64,000 nt of DNA from Escherichia sp. E4742 (GCF_005843885.1 NZ_CP040443.1:2108001-2172000), one strand, 5' to 3'; positions 1 through 9,757 are shown, counted from the stretch's first letter. Made by a program: numbers and translations. The notes: generated by a model from the sequence alone, not told the origin.

Positions 1-288
1 GCTCTGTTCGAGCATTGGGTGTGTGCAGATATTGGTCGTATATCAGTCGAACTTTTTGACGCCACGCTGCAAAAATGGTGCAGGAGCGAAAACGTACAAC
101 TTCGGCGGGAGTGTCAGGTGTGCGACTGGCATCGCTTGTGCCGACATTCCCAGGAGGATTCTCCTGGCAACGTGCTTTGTGTTGGCTATCAAGCTTTTTA
201 TTCCCACTCTGCGCCGCACATGCGGGTGATGCGTGACCTGATAAAGCAGCATCGTTCTCCCATGGAGTTGATGACGATGCTGCGGTGA
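1..288 (+). CDS. yidF: C-terminal end of putative anaerobic sulfatase-maturating enzyme homologue YidF (partial)
   Basis: The reading frame is already open at base 1 and stops at 288, so only the last 95 residues are present. The fragment has a cysteine cluster (CQVCDWHRLC) and a downstream YQAFYSH.AP.M segment, typical of the SPASM-type C-terminus of AslB/YidF radical-SAM proteins. These enzymes are known or predicted to convert a Cys or Ser in sulfatases to formylglycine. The radical-SAM CxxxCxxC core lies outside the window. In K-12 yidF is the neighbour of emrD, which agrees with the gene to the right. The in-frame GTG at 19 is not a start. Confidence 0.8.
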   Translation, partial: ALFEHWVCADIGRISVELFDATLQKWCRSENVQLRRECQVCDWHRLCRHSQEDSPGNVLCVGYQAFYSHSAPHMRVMRDLIKQHRSPMELMTMLR

Positions 289-295
289 CGTGAGC

Positions 296-1480
296 TTAAA
301 CAGGCTGCCCCTGATGCGACATCCGCGTCGCCAGCGGTAGCCAGCACAGCACGATCAACAATCCCATTAAGGTCATCAACAACCCCAGGCTGCCCTGACC
401 GGTTTGCGGCAGCATCGCGGAGAGCGACGCCAGCACGCCGGAACCAATGTTTTGCAGGCCGCCGACCAGCGCACCAGCCGTGCCAGCCAGGAAGGGGAAT
501 GGCTCCATTGCGCCGCTGGTTGCCAGCGGAAACAGCATCCCGGCACCGAAAAAGAACAGCGCGGCGGGAACGAGCAACGTCCAGACATTCATCACGCTAA
601 ACCAGCCGGGGATCCACATCATCATTCCTGCCAACAGGCAGCAGATAACCGACTGCCACATTAACGTAGAGAAGCGTTTATTCGGTCGACCAGCAAACCA
701 TGCGCCGAAGAATGCCGCTGGAATTGGCAGAATAAACAAAATACTGACTGTCATACTGCTTAACCCTAACACTGCACCCATCAACACACCGGAACAGGCT
801 TCGAAAGCGGCAATCCCTGCCAGACCACCAATTAACATCAGCAAATAGCAGTTAAAGCTGCCATTGCCAAAGAGTGTTTTATAACTGGTGAGCAGGCGCG
901 TACGCGGCGCATCGACAGGGCGTGTTTCCGGCATCCAGCGCGCCATGCTGAACGTCACACTGGCACAAAGCACCAGTAAAAACAGATAACAGGCCCGCCA
1001 GCTCCACAGGGTATTTAGCAGGCCGCCAATGAGTGGTGCGAGCAACGGACTTACGAGAATCCCCATATTTAACATACTATTAGCGTGACGAAGCTGTGTC
1101 CGTTCATATAAATCACGCGGCAATGTACGCGCCATTACGCCGCCGACACCGGTCCCCATCCCCTGAATCGCACTGGCGGCAATTAACACCGTCAGGCTGG
1201 AAGTAGTGACTGCCACCAGTGTCGCCAACATAAAAATGGACATTCCGACGAGGATCACCGGGCGGCGTCCCACCCTGTCGGAAATTGGGCCATAAAATAG
1301 TTGTGAGATACCGTAGGTCAGCAGATAAGCGCCCATTACGCTCTGCACCGCCCCTTCACGGACGTTGAGATCTTGTGCCATATCGGCAATAGCAGGAATA
1401 TAAATAGTTTGTGCCATCTGACCGACGGCCACGAGTAATACCAACATCAATAATAAATTGACGTTTCTATGCCTTTTCAT
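296..1480 (-). CDS. emrD: Multidrug efflux MFS transporter EmrD
   Basis: This 394-residue inner-membrane transporter belongs to the Bcr/CflA (DHA1) branch of the major facilitator superfamily. It exports hydrophobic uncouplers and detergents using the proton gradient. The sequence has about twelve hydrophobic segments, an N-terminal MKRHRNVNLLLMLVLL helix start, the loop 2-3 motif GPISDRVGRRP (motif A) and the antiporter-type motif in helix 5 (MGILVSPLLAPLIGG). I chose ATG at 1480 because it gives the K-12 length; an ATG two codons upstream (1486) is possible. It is convergent with yidF, with only 7 bp between the two stop codons. Confidence 0.96.
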   Translation of the reverse strand: MKRHRNVNLLLMLVLLVAVGQMAQTIYIPAIADMAQDLNVREGAVQSVMGAYLLTYGISQLFYGPISDRVGRRPVILVGMSIFMLATLVAVTTSSLTVLIAASAIQGMGTGVGGVMARTLPRDLYERTQLRHANSMLNMGILVSPLLAPLIGGLLNTLWSWRACYLFLLVLCASVTFSMARWMPETRPVDAPRTRLLTSYKTLFGNGSFNCYLLMLIGGLAGIAAFEACSGVLMGAVLGLSSMTVSILFILPIPAAFFGAWFAGRPNKRFSTLMWQSVICCLLAGMMMWIPGWFSVMNVWTLLVPAALFFFGAGMLFPLATSGAMEPFPFLAGTAGALVGGLQNIGSGVLASLSAMLPQTGQGSLGLLMTLMGLLIVLCWLPLATRMSHQGQPV

Positions 1481-1673
1481 TATCACGGACGCTTTTAAAA
1501 ATATATTTAGAATAAGTTACTACGCATTCGAATAAATGCAGGAGAGGAATCTATCACATTGATAAATGTTAGCCAGATATATATACGGAATGATGAATAA
1601 CAAAACGGCAGAAAATATAAACAACAGCGGCAATAAATGTTGCCGGAGGGGTCTTTGGCTTAAATAAATACTG

Positions 1674-1709
1674 TGGGCTGGATAAGATGCGTCAGCATCG
1701 CATACCACA
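1674..1709. repeat. REP (repetitive extragenic palindrome) element
   Basis: The segment GGATAAGATGCGTCAGCATC followed by GCATACC matches the imperfect palindrome of the enterobacterial REP family (gataagRcgcgYcagcRtcgcat). It lies between emrD and the tisB terminator, a normal extragenic location. One copy is visible here. Confidence 0.7.
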
Positions 1710-1730
1710 CCAATCTGCCAGCAGCATATG

Positions 1731-1758
1731 AAAGGGGAGCGGTTTCCCGCTCCCCTTT
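1731..1758 (-). terminator. Rho-independent terminator downstream of tisB
   Basis: A 12-bp GC-rich stem (AAAGGGGAGCGG / CCGCTCCCCTTT on the minus strand) with a short A-rich loop lies 20 bp past the tisB stop. The T tract after the stem is short, so termination strength is uncertain. Confidence 0.75.
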
Positions 1759-1777
1759 AGTGCGGCTTGAATCTGAA

Positions 1778-1867
1778 TCACTTCAGGTATTTCAGAACAG
1801 CATCAAGCAGTTGCAGTGCAGCAACAATGAGTTTGAGGATAAGAATGGCAATATCCACCAGGCTCAT
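1778..1867 (-). CDS. tisB: SOS-induced membrane toxin TisB (type I toxin)
   Basis: TisB is a 29-residue hydrophobic peptide that inserts in the inner membrane, lowers the proton motive force and promotes persistence after DNA damage. The sequence MSLVDIAILILKLIVAALQL... differs from the remembered K-12 peptide only at residue 2 (Ser instead of Asn). The frame extends upstream to 1993, but that part belongs to the untranslated tisAB leader. A LexA box at 2101-2120 and the IstR gene at 2227 upstream, plus an IstR pairing site in the leader, complete the known control circuit. Confidence 0.95.
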   Translation of the reverse strand: MSLVDIAILILKLIVAALQLLDAVLKYLK

Positions 1868-1969
1868 ACGCGTCTCCTGTGGTTCAGGAGCACTGCCAGC
1901 TGACGTACCTTTCCGCTGCCTGTTGCCAGCTGTTGCGCACGCGGCTTCTTCAGAAGAAACGTTGTGCTT

Positions 1970-1990
1970 GTTGACATAACACAGTGTGCT
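1970..1990 (-). promoter_or_regulatory. IstR-1 pairing site in the tisB mRNA leader
   Basis: The 21 bases here (GTTGACATAACACAGT...GCT on the plus strand) are identical to the first 21 bases of IstR at 2227-2247. The tisB transcript runs on the minus strand, so its leader carries the exact complement of the sRNA 5' end. In K-12, IstR-1 binds this region and blocks the ribosome standby site of tisB. Confidence 0.9.
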
Positions 1991-2100
1991 CACGCGGGGT
2001 TAAGGCGCTGACGGCACCACCCGTTTCAGCCAGGACTTAGTGCGCCGGGTAACGATGCGGCCCCGCATAACACATTGCGTACAGTGATATTATAGAATTA

Positions 2101-2120
2101 TACTGTACAAATAAACAGTA
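2101..2120. promoter_or_regulatory. LexA (SOS) box of the tisB promoter
   Basis: TACTGTACAAATAAACAGTA matches CTGT-N8-ACAG exactly. It lies between the divergent tisB leader and istR, at the position of the LexA-controlled tisAB promoter. The AT-rich flanks (TATAGAATTATACTGT) supply promoter-like hexamers. Confidence 0.9.
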
Positions 2121-2226
2121 AAAATTAGACAAAATCAAAACTGTGATCGATACTCAATTATGCGCTAAATAAGTCAAAATTCGTGCCGAAATTGCGCGTT
2201 CTGCGCGGAACACGTATACTTCCAGT

Positions 2227-2301
2227 GTTGACATAACACAGTGTGCTTTGCGGTTACCAGCCGCGGGCGGCTGACAAAACCTCGCTCCGGCGGGGTTTTT
2301 T
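2227..2301 (+). ncRNA. istR: IstR-1 antisense small RNA
   Basis: This 75-base constitutive sRNA represses tisB translation. It begins with the 21-base seed complementary to the tisB leader, followed by an internal stem (GCCGCGGGCGGC) and a terminator hairpin CCTCGCTCCGGCGGGG with six T. A longer SOS-inducible form, IstR-2, would start upstream and share this 3' end. Confidence 0.92.
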
Positions 2302-2430
2302 GTTACCTGCGTTTCAGTACAAAACGTGATCGACTCCCCAATTATTCCTTGATGAAAAATTTTCCATTGTCTCCCCTGTAAAGCTGTGCTTGTATAAATA
2401 TTGTTAAACACAAAACCAACAAGGTCCCCA

Positions 2431-2529
2431 ATGACTACTTCCATGCTCAACGCAAAACTACTACCAACTGCGCCATCCGCCGCAGTGGTCGTCGTGCGTG
2501 TGGTGGTGGTCGTCGGCAATACGCCGTAG
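2431..2529 (+). CDS. ivbL: ilvBN operon leader peptide IvbL
   Basis: This 32-residue attenuation leader has the run AAVVVVRVVVVVGN, ten valines in twelve codons, preceded by two leucine-rich stretches. Ribosome stalling at Val or Leu codons when charged tRNA is scarce prevents formation of the terminator at 2555-2587 and lets transcription enter ilvB. The ORF is too short for most gene finders. The region just upstream (about 2360-2400) has promoter-like AT-rich hexamers. Confidence 0.96.
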   Translation: MTTSMLNAKLLPTAPSAAVVVVRVVVVVGNTP

Positions 2530-2554
2530 GGACTGGAACAACACACGATTCCAA

Positions 2555-2587
2555 AACCCCGCCGGCGCAAACCGGGCGGGGTTTTTC
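2555..2587 (+). terminator. Attenuator of the ilvBN operon
   Basis: AACCCCGCCGG and CCGGGCGGGGTT form a strong stem followed by a T run, 26 bp after the ivbL stop and about 50 bp before ilvB. It is the terminator half of the leader attenuation system. Confidence 0.92.
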
Positions 2588-2634
2588 GTTTAAACACCTC
2601 CCGGAAAGTCGGCCCAGAAGAAAAGGACTGGAGC

Positions 2635-4323
2635 ATGGCAAGTTCGGGCACAACATCGACACGTAAGCGTTTTACTGGCGCAGAATTTATCGTTCATTTC
2701 CTGGAACAGCAGGGCATTAAGATTGTGACGGGGATTCCGGGCGGTTCGATTCTCCCTGTTTACGACGCCTTAAGCCAAAGCACGCAAATCCGCCATATTC
2801 TGGCTCGCCATGAACAGGGCGCGGGCTTTATCGCCCAGGGAATGGCGCGTACCGACGGCAAACCGGCGGTCTGTATGGCCTGTAGCGGGCCGGGTGCGAC
2901 TAACCTGGTGACCGCCATTGCCGATGCGCGGCTGGACTCCATTCCGCTGATTTGCATCACCGGCCAGGTTCCCGCCTCGATGATCGGCACCGACGCCTTC
3001 CAGGAAGTGGACACCTACGGCATCTCTATCCCCATCACCAAACACAACTATCTGGTCAGACATATCGAAGAACTCCCGCAGGTCATGAGCGATGCCTTCC
3101 GCATCGCGCAATCAGGCCGCCCTGGCCCGGTGTGGATAGACATTCCTAAGGATGTGCAAACGGCGGTTTTTGAAATTGAAGAACAGCCCGCGGCGGCAGA
3201 AAAAGCCGCCGCGCCCGCCTTTAGCGAAGAAAGCATTCGTGACGCTGCGGCAATGATTAACGCCGCCAAACGCCCGGTGCTTTATCTGGGGGGCGGTGTC
3301 ATTAACGCGCCCGCGCGGGTGCATGAACTGGCTGAGAAAGCGCAGCTGCCCACCACCATGACCTTAATGGCGCTGGGCATGTTGCCAAAAGCACATCCGC
3401 TGTCGCTGGGCATGCTGGGGATGCACGGCGTGCGCAGCACCAACTATATCTTGCAGGAGGCGGACCTGCTGATTGTTCTCGGTGCGCGTTTTGATGACCG
3501 GGCAATTGGCAAAACTGAAGAGTTCTGCCCGAATGCCAAAATTATTCATGTGGATATCGACCGCGCGGAGCTGGGTAAAGTTAAGCAACCGCACGTGGCG
3601 ATTCAGGCGGATGTTGATGATGTGCTGGCGCAGCTGATCCCACAGGTGGAAGCCCAGCCGCGTACAGAGTGGCACCAACTGGTGGCTGATTTACAACATG
3701 AATTCCCGTGTCCTATCCCGAAAGCGTGTGATCCATTAACACATTACGGGCTGATCAACGCCGTTGCCGCCTGTGTCGATGACAACGCGATTATCACCAC
3801 CGACGTGGGTCAGCATCAGATGTGGACGGCGCAAGCCTATCCGCTCAATCGACCACGTCAGTGGCTGACTTCTGGTGGGCTGGGAACGATGGGCTTCGGT
3901 TTACCCGCAGCGATAGGTGCGTCGCTGGCTAACCCGGATCGCAAAGTGTTGTGTTTCTCCGGCGACGGTAGCCTGATGATGAATATTCAGGAGATGGCGA
4001 CCGCCAGTGAAAACCAGCTGGATGTCAAAATCATACTGATGAATAACGAAGCACTGGGACTGGTGCATCAGCAACAGAGTCTGTTCTACAAGCAGGGTGT
4101 TTTTGCGGCCACCTATCCGGGAAAAATCAACTTTATGCAGATTGCCGCCGGGTTCGGCCTCGAAACCTGCGATTTGAATAATGAAACCGATCCGCAGGCG
4201 GCATTACAGGAAATTATCAATCGCCCTGGTCCGGCGCTGATCCACGTACGCATTGATGCCGAAGAAAAAGTGTACCCAATGGTGCCGCCAGGCGCGGCAA
4301 ATACTGAAATGGTGGGGGAATAA
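2635..4323 (+). CDS. ilvB: Acetohydroxyacid synthase I, catalytic subunit
   Basis: This 562-residue ThDP- and FAD-dependent enzyme condenses pyruvate to 2-acetolactate, or pyruvate with 2-ketobutyrate to acetohydroxybutyrate, the first common step of valine, leucine and isoleucine synthesis. The three ThDP-enzyme domains are visible: an N-terminal PYR domain with the catalytic Glu in ARHEQGAGF (about residue 60), a central FAD domain, and a C-terminal PP domain with the GDGSLMMN...MNN cofactor motif (about residues 445-475). The protein matches K-12 IlvB almost throughout. ATG 2635 has a GGACTGGAG ribosome site. ilvN starts 4 bp after the stop, so the two subunits are translationally coupled. 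Expression is set by the ivbL attenuator. Confidence 0.98.
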   Translation: MASSGTTSTRKRFTGAEFIVHFLEQQGIKIVTGIPGGSILPVYDALSQSTQIRHILARHEQGAGFIAQGMARTDGKPAVCMACSGPGATNLVTAIADARLDSIPLICITGQVPASMIGTDAFQEVDTYGISIPITKHNYLVRHIEELPQVMSDAFRIAQSGRPGPVWIDIPKDVQTAVFEIEEQPAAAEKAAAPAFSEESIRDAAAMINAAKRPVLYLGGGVINAPARVHELAEKAQLPTTMTLMALGMLPKAHPLSLGMLGMHGVRSTNYILQEADLLIVLGARFDDRAIGKTEEFCPNAKIIHVDIDRAELGKVKQPHVAIQADVDDVLAQLIPQVEAQPRTEWHQLVADLQHEFPCPIPKACDPLTHYGLINAVAACVDDNAIITTDVGQHQMWTAQAYPLNRPRQWLTSGGLGTMGFGLPAAIGASLANPDRKVLCFSGDGSLMMNIQEMATASENQLDVKIILMNNEALGLVHQQQSLFYKQGVFAATYPGKINFMQIAAGFGLETCDLNNETDPQAALQEIINRPGPALIHVRIDAEEKVYPMVPPGAANTEMVGE

Positions 4324-4326
4324 GCC

Positions 4327-4617
4327 ATGCAAAACACAACTCATGACAACGTGATTCTGGAACTCACCGTTCGCAACCATCCGGGCGTAATGACCCACGT
4401 TTGTGGGCTTTTTGCCCGTCGTGCTTTTAACGTCGAAGGCATTCTTTGTCTGCCGATTCAGAACAGTGATAAAAGCCACATCTGGCTACTGGTCAATGAC
4501 GATCAGCGACTGGAACAAATGATAAGCCAGATAGACAAACTGGAGGATGTGGTGAAAGTGCAGCGTAATCAGTCTGACCCGACAATGTTTAACAAGATAG
4601 CCGTATTTTTTCAGTAA
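4327..4617 (+). CDS. ilvN: Acetohydroxyacid synthase I, regulatory subunit
   Basis: This 96-residue ACT-domain protein activates IlvB and confers feedback inhibition by valine. The ACT fold is seen in [20 protein letters not shown] and the following strand GILCLPI. It is the small form of the family, without the C-terminal domain found in IlvH. It is the second gene of ivbL-ilvBN, followed at once by a strong terminator. Confidence 0.98.
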   Translation: MQNTTHDNVILELTVRNHPGVMTHVCGLFARRAFNVEGILCLPIQNSDKSHIWLLVNDDQRLEQMISQIDKLEDVVKVQRNQSDPTMFNKIAVFFQ

Positions 4618-4639
4618 CCGCTCAAGGCTTGAACAGTGG

Positions 4640-4671
4640 CGCGCTTATCGTTAAGGTAAGCGCGTTTTTTT
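4640..4671 (+). terminator. Rho-independent terminator of ilvBN
   Basis: CGCGCTTA and TAAGCGCG form an 8-bp stem with a 9-base loop, followed by seven T. It separates ilvN from uhpA, which starts 19 bp further on. Confidence 0.92.
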
Positions 4672-4689
4672 ACCCGCCAGGACAAGACC

Positions 4690-5280
4690 ATGATAACCGT
4701 TGCCCTTATAGACGATCACCTTATCGTCCGCTCCGGCTTTGCGCAGCTGCTGGGGCTGGAACCTGATTTGCAGGTAGTTGCCGAGTTTGGTTCCGGGCGT
4801 GAGGCGCTGACTGGCTTGCCTGGGCGCGGTGTGCAGGTGTGTATTTGCGATATCTCAATGCCGGATATTTCTGGGCTGGAGCTGTTAAGCCAGCTACCGA
4901 AAGGTATGGCGACAATTATGCTCTCCGTTCACGACAGTCCGGCGCTGGTTGAACAGGCGCTTAACGCGGGGGCGCGCGGCTTTCTCTCTAAACGCTGTAG
5001 CCCGGACGAGCTGATCGCTGCCGTGCATACGGTTGCAACTGGCGGCTGTTATCTGACGCCGGATATCGCTATTAAACTGGCATCGGGCCGTCAGGACCCG
5101 CTAACCAAACGCGAACGCCAGGTGGCGGAAAAACTGGCGCAAGGGATGGCGGTGAAAGAGATTGCCGCCGAACTGGGGTTGTCGCCAAAAACTGTGCATG
5201 TACATCGTGCCAATCTGATGGAAAAACTGGGCGTCAGCAACGACGTTGAACTGGCGCGGCGCATGTTTGATGGCTGGTGA
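4690..5280 (+). CDS. uhpA: Response regulator UhpA of the hexose-phosphate system
   Basis: This 196-residue NarL/FixJ-type response regulator activates uhpT when phosphorylated by UhpB. The receiver domain has the acidic pocket IDDH (residues 8-9) and the phospho-acceptor Asp54 in CICDISMPD, then the conserved Lys in GFLSKR. The C-terminal LuxR-type helix-turn-helix is [15 protein letters not shown]...[16 protein letters not shown] (about residues 135-172). Its TGA overlaps the uhpB ATG (TGATG), so uhpA, uhpB and uhpC form one translationally coupled operon. Confidence 0.98.
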   Translation: MITVALIDDHLIVRSGFAQLLGLEPDLQVVAEFGSGREALTGLPGRGVQVCICDISMPDISGLELLSQLPKGMATIMLSVHDSPALVEQALNAGARGFLSKRCSPDELIAAVHTVATGGCYLTPDIAIKLASGRQDPLTKRERQVAEKLAQGMAVKEIAAELGLSPKTVHVHRANLMEKLGVSNDVELARRMFDGW

Positions 5281-6788
5281 TGAAGACATTTTTCTCCCGC
5301 TTAAATACTGTAGTTTCCTGCTTTTTTATCTTCTCTGCCGCATGGTTTTGCCTGTGGAGTATCAGCCTGCACCTGGTTGAACGACCGGATCTGGCGGTAT
5401 TGCTGTTTCCGTTCGGTCTGCGACTGGGGTTGATGTTGCAATGCCCACGCAGATACTGGCTGGTGCTGATGGGCGCAGAATGGCTGCTGATTTACTGGCT
5501 GACGCAGGCGGTTGGGTTAACGCATGATCCGTTATTGATGATCGGTAGTTTGCTGACGTTACTTCCTGTGGCGTTGATTTCCCGTTATCGCCACCAGCGC
5601 GACTGGCGCACGTTACTGTTACAGGGCGCGGCACTGACGGCGGCGGCGTTATTACAGTCGTCACCCTGGCTTTGGCATGGGTACGGAAACGAGCCCTGGA
5701 ACGCCCTACTGATGACCTTAACCGGCGGCCTGACGCTAGCCCCCATTTGCCTGGTGTTCTGGCACTATCTGGCGAATAACACCTGGCTGCCGCTGGGGCC
5801 ATCGCTGGTTTCCCAGCCGATAAACTGGCGTGGGCGGCATCTGGTCTGGTATTTGCTGTTGTTTGTTATCAGCCTGTGGTTGCAACTGGGGCTGCCGAAC
5901 GAACTTTCGCGCTTTACCCCGTTTTGTCTGGCGCTGCCGATTATCGCCCTGGCCTGGCACTATGGCTGGCAAGGGGCGCTGATTGCGACGCTGATGAACG
6001 CCATCGCGCTGATCGCCAGTCAAACCTGGCGCGATCATCCGGTCGATTTATTGCTTTCGCTGCTGGTGCAAAGCCTCACTGGCCTGTTACTGGGCGCAGG
6101 CATCCAGCGGTTGCGTGAACTTAACCAGTCGTTGCAAAAGGAACTGGCGCGTAATCAACATCTTGCCGAGCGGTTGCTTGAAACCGAAGAGAGTGTGCGT
6201 CGCGACGTAGCGCGTGAACTGCACGATGATATCGGCCAGACCATCACCGCCATTCGTACTCAGGCTGGCATTGTCCAGCGACTGGCGGCGGATAACGCCA
6301 GTGTGAAACAGAGCGGGCAGTTAATTGAACAGTTGTCGCTGGGCGTTTACGACGCGGTGCGCCGCTTGTTAGGGCGGTTACGTCCGCGCCAGTTGGATGA
6401 TCTGACCCTGGAGCAGGCCATCCGTTCATTGATGCGGGAAATGGAGCTGGAAGGGCGCGGCATTGTCAGTCATCTCGAATGGCGGATAGATGAATCAGCG
6501 CTAAGTGAAAACCAGCGCGTAACCCTATTTCGTATCTGTCAGGAGGGGCTGAACAACATTGTGAAACATGCAGATGCCAGTGCGGTTATCCTGCAAGGCT
6601 GGCAGCAGGATGAGCGTTTAATGCTGGTGATTGAAGACGATGGTAGTGGTCTGCCGCCAGGTTCCGGGCAGCAAGGTTTTGGCCTCACCGGAATGCGCGA
6701 GCGCGTAACCGCGCTGGGTGGCACCTTGACCATCTCCTGCCTGCACGGCACGCGTGTCAGTGTCTCTCTACCTCAACGTTATGTTTAA
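5280..6788 (+). CDS. uhpB: Membrane sensor histidine kinase UhpB
   Basis: This 502-residue kinase has about eight N-terminal transmembrane segments (MASE1-like, residues 1-270) and a HisKA_3 dimerisation/phospho-acceptor region with His315 in [11 protein letters not shown]. It ends with an HATPase domain containing the N box ([12 protein letters not shown]), IEDDGSGLP and [10 protein letters not shown]. It senses glucose-6-phosphate through UhpC and phosphorylates UhpA. I chose ATG 5280, which overlaps the uhpA stop; a GTG one codon earlier is in frame. The protein is two residues longer than my memory of the K-12 form, around GYGNEPWN. Confidence 0.97.
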   Translation: MKTFFSRLNTVVSCFFIFSAAWFCLWSISLHLVERPDLAVLLFPFGLRLGLMLQCPRRYWLVLMGAEWLLIYWLTQAVGLTHDPLLMIGSLLTLLPVALISRYRHQRDWRTLLLQGAALTAAALLQSSPWLWHGYGNEPWNALLMTLTGGLTLAPICLVFWHYLANNTWLPLGPSLVSQPINWRGRHLVWYLLLFVISLWLQLGLPNELSRFTPFCLALPIIALAWHYGWQGALIATLMNAIALIASQTWRDHPVDLLLSLLVQSLTGLLLGAGIQRLRELNQSLQKELARNQHLAERLLETEESVRRDVARELHDDIGQTITAIRTQAGIVQRLAADNASVKQSGQLIEQLSLGVYDAVRRLLGRLRPRQLDDLTLEQAIRSLMREMELEGRGIVSHLEWRIDESALSENQRVTLFRICQEGLNNIVKHADASAVILQGWQQDERLMLVIEDDGSGLPPGSGQQGFGLTGMRERVTALGGTLTISCLHGTRVSVSLPQRYV

Positions 6789-6797
6789 GGCTTGATG

Positions 6798-8117
6798 ATG
6801 TTGCCGTTTCTGAAAGCGCCTGCCGACGCACCGCTGATCAGCGATAAAAGTGAAATTGATGCTCGCTACCGCTATTGGCGTCGGCATATTTTGCTGACCA
6901 TCTGGCTGGGCTATGCGCTGTTTTACTTCACGCGTAAAAGTTTTAACGCCGCCGTACCAGAAATCCTTGCCAACGGCGTGCTCAGTCGTAGCGACATCGG
7001 CCTGTTAGCAACGCTGTTTTACATTACCTACGGCGTATCGAAATTTGTCTCCGGCATTGTCAGTGACCGCTCTAATGCCCGTTATTTTATGGGGATTGGG
7101 CTTATTGCCACGGGAATCATCAACATTCTGTTTGGCTTTTCCACCTCGTTGTGGGCGTTTGCCGTGCTGTGGGTGCTGAACGCCTTTTTCCAGGGCTGGG
7201 GTTCGCCGGTTTGTGCGCGTCTGTTGACTGCCTGGTATTCTCGTACCGAGCGCGGCGGTTGGTGGGCGCTATGGAATACGGCGCATAACGTCGGCGGCGC
7301 ATTGATCCCCATCGTGATGGCCGCTGCTGCGGTGCATTATGGCTGGCGTGCCGGGATGATGATTGCCGGTTGTATGGCGATAGTCGTGGGGATTTTTCTT
7401 TGTTGGCGGCTGCGCGATCGCCCGCAGGCGTTAGGTTTACCGGCGGTCGGAGAATGGCGGCACGATGCGCTGGAAATCGCCCAACAAGAAGAAGGGGCGG
7501 GGCTGACGCGTAAAGAGATCCTCACCAAATATGTGTTGCTGAATCCGTATATCTGGCTGCTTTCGTTCTGTTATGTGCTGGTCTATGTGGTTCGTGCGGC
7601 GATCAACGACTGGGGCAACCTGTATATGTCCGAGACGCTGGGCGTCGATCTGGTCACGGCGAATACGGCAGTAACGATGTTTGAACTGGGCGGGTTTATC
7701 GGTGCGCTGGTTGCAGGTTGGGGCTCGGACAAACTGTTTAACGGCAACCGTGGGCCGATGAATTTGATTTTTGCTGCGGGGATTTTGCTTTCCGTCGGCT
7801 CGCTGTGGTTGATGCCATTTGCCAGCTACGTGATGCAGGCAACCTGCTTCTTCACCATTGGTTTTTTTGTCTTTGGCCCGCAGATGTTAATCGGTATGGC
7901 AGCGGCAGAGTGTTCCCACAAAGAGGCGGCAGGTGCGGCGACGGGGTTTGTCGGCTTGTTTGCTTATCTGGGGGCGTCGCTTGCCGGTTGGCCGCTGGCG
8001 AAAGTGCTGGATACCTGGCACTGGAGTGGTTTTTTCGTGGTTATCGCCATTGCCGCCGGGGTTTCGGCACTGTTGTTACTGCCCTTTTTGAACGCCCAGT
8101 CACCGCGCGAAGCGTGA
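6798..8117 (+). CDS. uhpC: Sugar-phosphate sensor UhpC (UhpT-like MFS protein)
   Basis: This 439-residue, 12-helix organophosphate:phosphate antiporter-family protein works mainly as the glucose-6-phosphate receptor that controls UhpB. The signature YFTRKSFNAAVPEI in helix 1 and the repeated FGPQMLIGMAA near helix 11 match the UhpT/GlpT family. TTG 6792 and ATG 6795 precede the chosen ATG 6798, which gives the K-12 N-terminus MLPFLKAPAD. It is the third gene of uhpABC, 9 bp after the uhpB stop. Confidence 0.97.
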   Translation: MLPFLKAPADAPLISDKSEIDARYRYWRRHILLTIWLGYALFYFTRKSFNAAVPEILANGVLSRSDIGLLATLFYITYGVSKFVSGIVSDRSNARYFMGIGLIATGIINILFGFSTSLWAFAVLWVLNAFFQGWGSPVCARLLTAWYSRTERGGWWALWNTAHNVGGALIPIVMAAAAVHYGWRAGMMIAGCMAIVVGIFLCWRLRDRPQALGLPAVGEWRHDALEIAQQEEGAGLTRKEILTKYVLLNPYIWLLSFCYVLVYVVRAAINDWGNLYMSETLGVDLVTANTAVTMFELGGFIGALVAGWGSDKLFNGNRGPMNLIFAAGILLSVGSLWLMPFASYVMQATCFFTIGFFVFGPQMLIGMAAAECSHKEAAGAATGFVGLFAYLGASLAGWPLAKVLDTWHWSGFFVVIAIAAGVSALLLLPFLNAQSPREA

Positions 8118-8319
8118 TGCATCTCACTTTTCTACCTCATATCCGGCAAAACTAAGAAATTTTCCTGGTTTTGCCTGGACGCTATCTCAAGCCTGATTTG
8201 CTGCAGGTTTTTACAATGCCATCATTCGTTAATTCTTTCCCAAAATAATTCAAGTTGCAGGAACGCGAGCAGCTAAGGCACCTGCGGCCTGAAGTATGAA
8301 GGGAAATCAGGAGTAACCC
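8118..8319 (+). promoter_or_regulatory. uhpT promoter and activator region
   Basis: This 202-bp gap between uhpC and uhpT has no ORF. It contains repeated CCTGG/GCCTGA-type blocks (TTCCTGGTTTTGCCTGGA at 8162-8179, then GCCTGATTTGCTGCAGG), the sort of sequence bound by UhpA, followed by a candidate -10 TACAAT at 8212-8217. The known uhpT promoter needs phospho-UhpA and is helped by CRP. Exact site borders are not resolved by eye. Confidence 0.6.
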
Positions 8320-9711
8320 ATGCTGGCTTTCTTAAACCAGGTTCGCAAGCCGACCCTGGATCTTCCGCTCGAAGTGCGGCGCAAAATGTGGTTCAAACCG
8401 TTCATGCAATCCTATCTGGTGGTCTTTATTGGCTACCTGACGATGTACCTGATTCGCAAGAACTTCAACATCGCACAGAACGACATGATCTCGACCTACG
8501 GGTTGAGCATGACGCAGCTGGGGATGATTGGCCTGGGCTTCTCCATCACTTACGGCGTGGGTAAAACGCTGGTTTCCTACTACGCCGACGGCAAAAATAC
8601 CAAACAATTCCTGCCGTTCATGCTGATCCTCTCCGCTATTTGTATGCTGGGCTTCAGCGCCAGCATGGGCAGCGGCTCGGTTAGCCTGTTCCTGATGATT
8701 GCCTTCTACGCCTTAAGCGGTTTTTTCCAGAGCACTGGCGGTTCATGCAGTTACTCCACGATTACTAAATGGACGCCGCGTCGTAAGCGCGGGACCTTCC
8801 TCGGTTTCTGGAACATTTCCCACAACCTCGGCGGCGCGGGGGCGGCGGGTGTGGCGCTATTCGGCGCAAATTACCTGTTCGACGGTCACGTGATCGGCAT
8901 GTTTATCTTCCCGTCGATTATCGCGTTGATTGTCGGTTTTATCGGTCTGCGTTACGGCAGCGACTCCCCTGAAGCGTATGGTCTTGGCAAAGCTGAAGAA
9001 CTATTCGGTGAAGAGATCAGCGAAGAGGACAAAGAGACGGAATCCACCGACATGACCAAGTGGCAGATCTTTGTCGAATATGTTTTGAAAAACAAAGTGA
9101 TCTGGCTGCTGTGCTTCGCCAACATCTTCCTGTACGTGGTACGCATTGGTATCGACCAGTGGTCAACCGTGTACGCTTTTCAGGAACTGAAACTTTCTAA
9201 ATCGGTGGCGATTCAGGGCTTTACGCTATTTGAAGCCGGTGCTCTGGTTGGCACGCTGCTGTGGGGCTGGCTCTCTGACCTGGCGAACGGGCGCCGTGGC
9301 CTGGTGGCGTGTATTGCACTGGCGCTGATTATCGCCACGCTTGGTGTATATCAACACGCCAGCAACCAATATATCTATCTGGCTTCTCTCTTTGCATTAG
9401 GTTTCCTGGTATTTGGTCCGCAACTGTTGATTGGCGTGGCGGCTGTTGGCTTCGTACCGAAAAAAGCGATCGGCGCTGCCGATGGGATTAAAGGCACTTT
9501 CGCCTACCTGATTGGTGACAGCTTTGCCAAATTAGGTCTGGGAATGATTGCCGATGGTACGCCAGTGTTCGGCCTCACCGGCTGGGCAGGCACCTTCGCC
9601 GCACTGGATATCGCCGCTATTGGCTGTATCTGCCTGATGGCGATAGTCGCGGTGATGGAAGAACGAAAAATCCGCCGCGAGAAAAAAATTCAGCAGTTGA
9701 CAGTGGCATAA
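8320..9711 (+). CDS. uhpT: Hexose-6-phosphate:phosphate antiporter UhpT
   Basis: This 463-residue, 12-helix inner-membrane antiporter of the OPA family takes up glucose-6-phosphate and other sugar phosphates, and also fosfomycin, in exchange for phosphate. Helix 1 carries [15 protein letters not shown] with the essential arginine, and a second conserved segment is [16 protein letters not shown]. The length matches K-12. ATG 8320 has a CAGGAG ribosome site. It has its own UhpA-dependent promoter and a terminator at 9730-9756. Confidence 0.98.
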   Translation: MLAFLNQVRKPTLDLPLEVRRKMWFKPFMQSYLVVFIGYLTMYLIRKNFNIAQNDMISTYGLSMTQLGMIGLGFSITYGVGKTLVSYYADGKNTKQFLPFMLILSAICMLGFSASMGSGSVSLFLMIAFYALSGFFQSTGGSCSYSTITKWTPRRKRGTFLGFWNISHNLGGAGAAGVALFGANYLFDGHVIGMFIFPSIIALIVGFIGLRYGSDSPEAYGLGKAEELFGEEISEEDKETESTDMTKWQIFVEYVLKNKVIWLLCFANIFLYVVRIGIDQWSTVYAFQELKLSKSVAIQGFTLFEAGALVGTLLWGWLSDLANGRRGLVACIALALIIATLGVYQHASNQYIYLASLFALGFLVFGPQLLIGVAAVGFVPKKAIGAADGIKGTFAYLIGDSFAKLGLGMIADGTPVFGLTGWAGTFAALDIAAIGCICLMAIVAVMEERKIRREKKIQQLTVA

Positions 9712-9729
9712 ACGTAACTGGTGACTTTT

Positions 9730-9756
9730 GCCCGGCATGACGCCGGGCTTTTTTTT
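9730..9756 (+). terminator. Rho-independent terminator of uhpT
   Basis: GCCCGGC and GCCGGGC pair around a 5-base loop and are followed by eight T. It lies 18 bp after the uhpT stop and just before the convergent ade stop codon. Confidence 0.93.
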
Positions 9757-9757
9757 A

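Noticed and set aside
1520..1708. 62-codon minus-strand ORF between tisB and emrD
   Set aside because: It spans the REP element and the emrD upstream region and has no ribosome site or known homologue.
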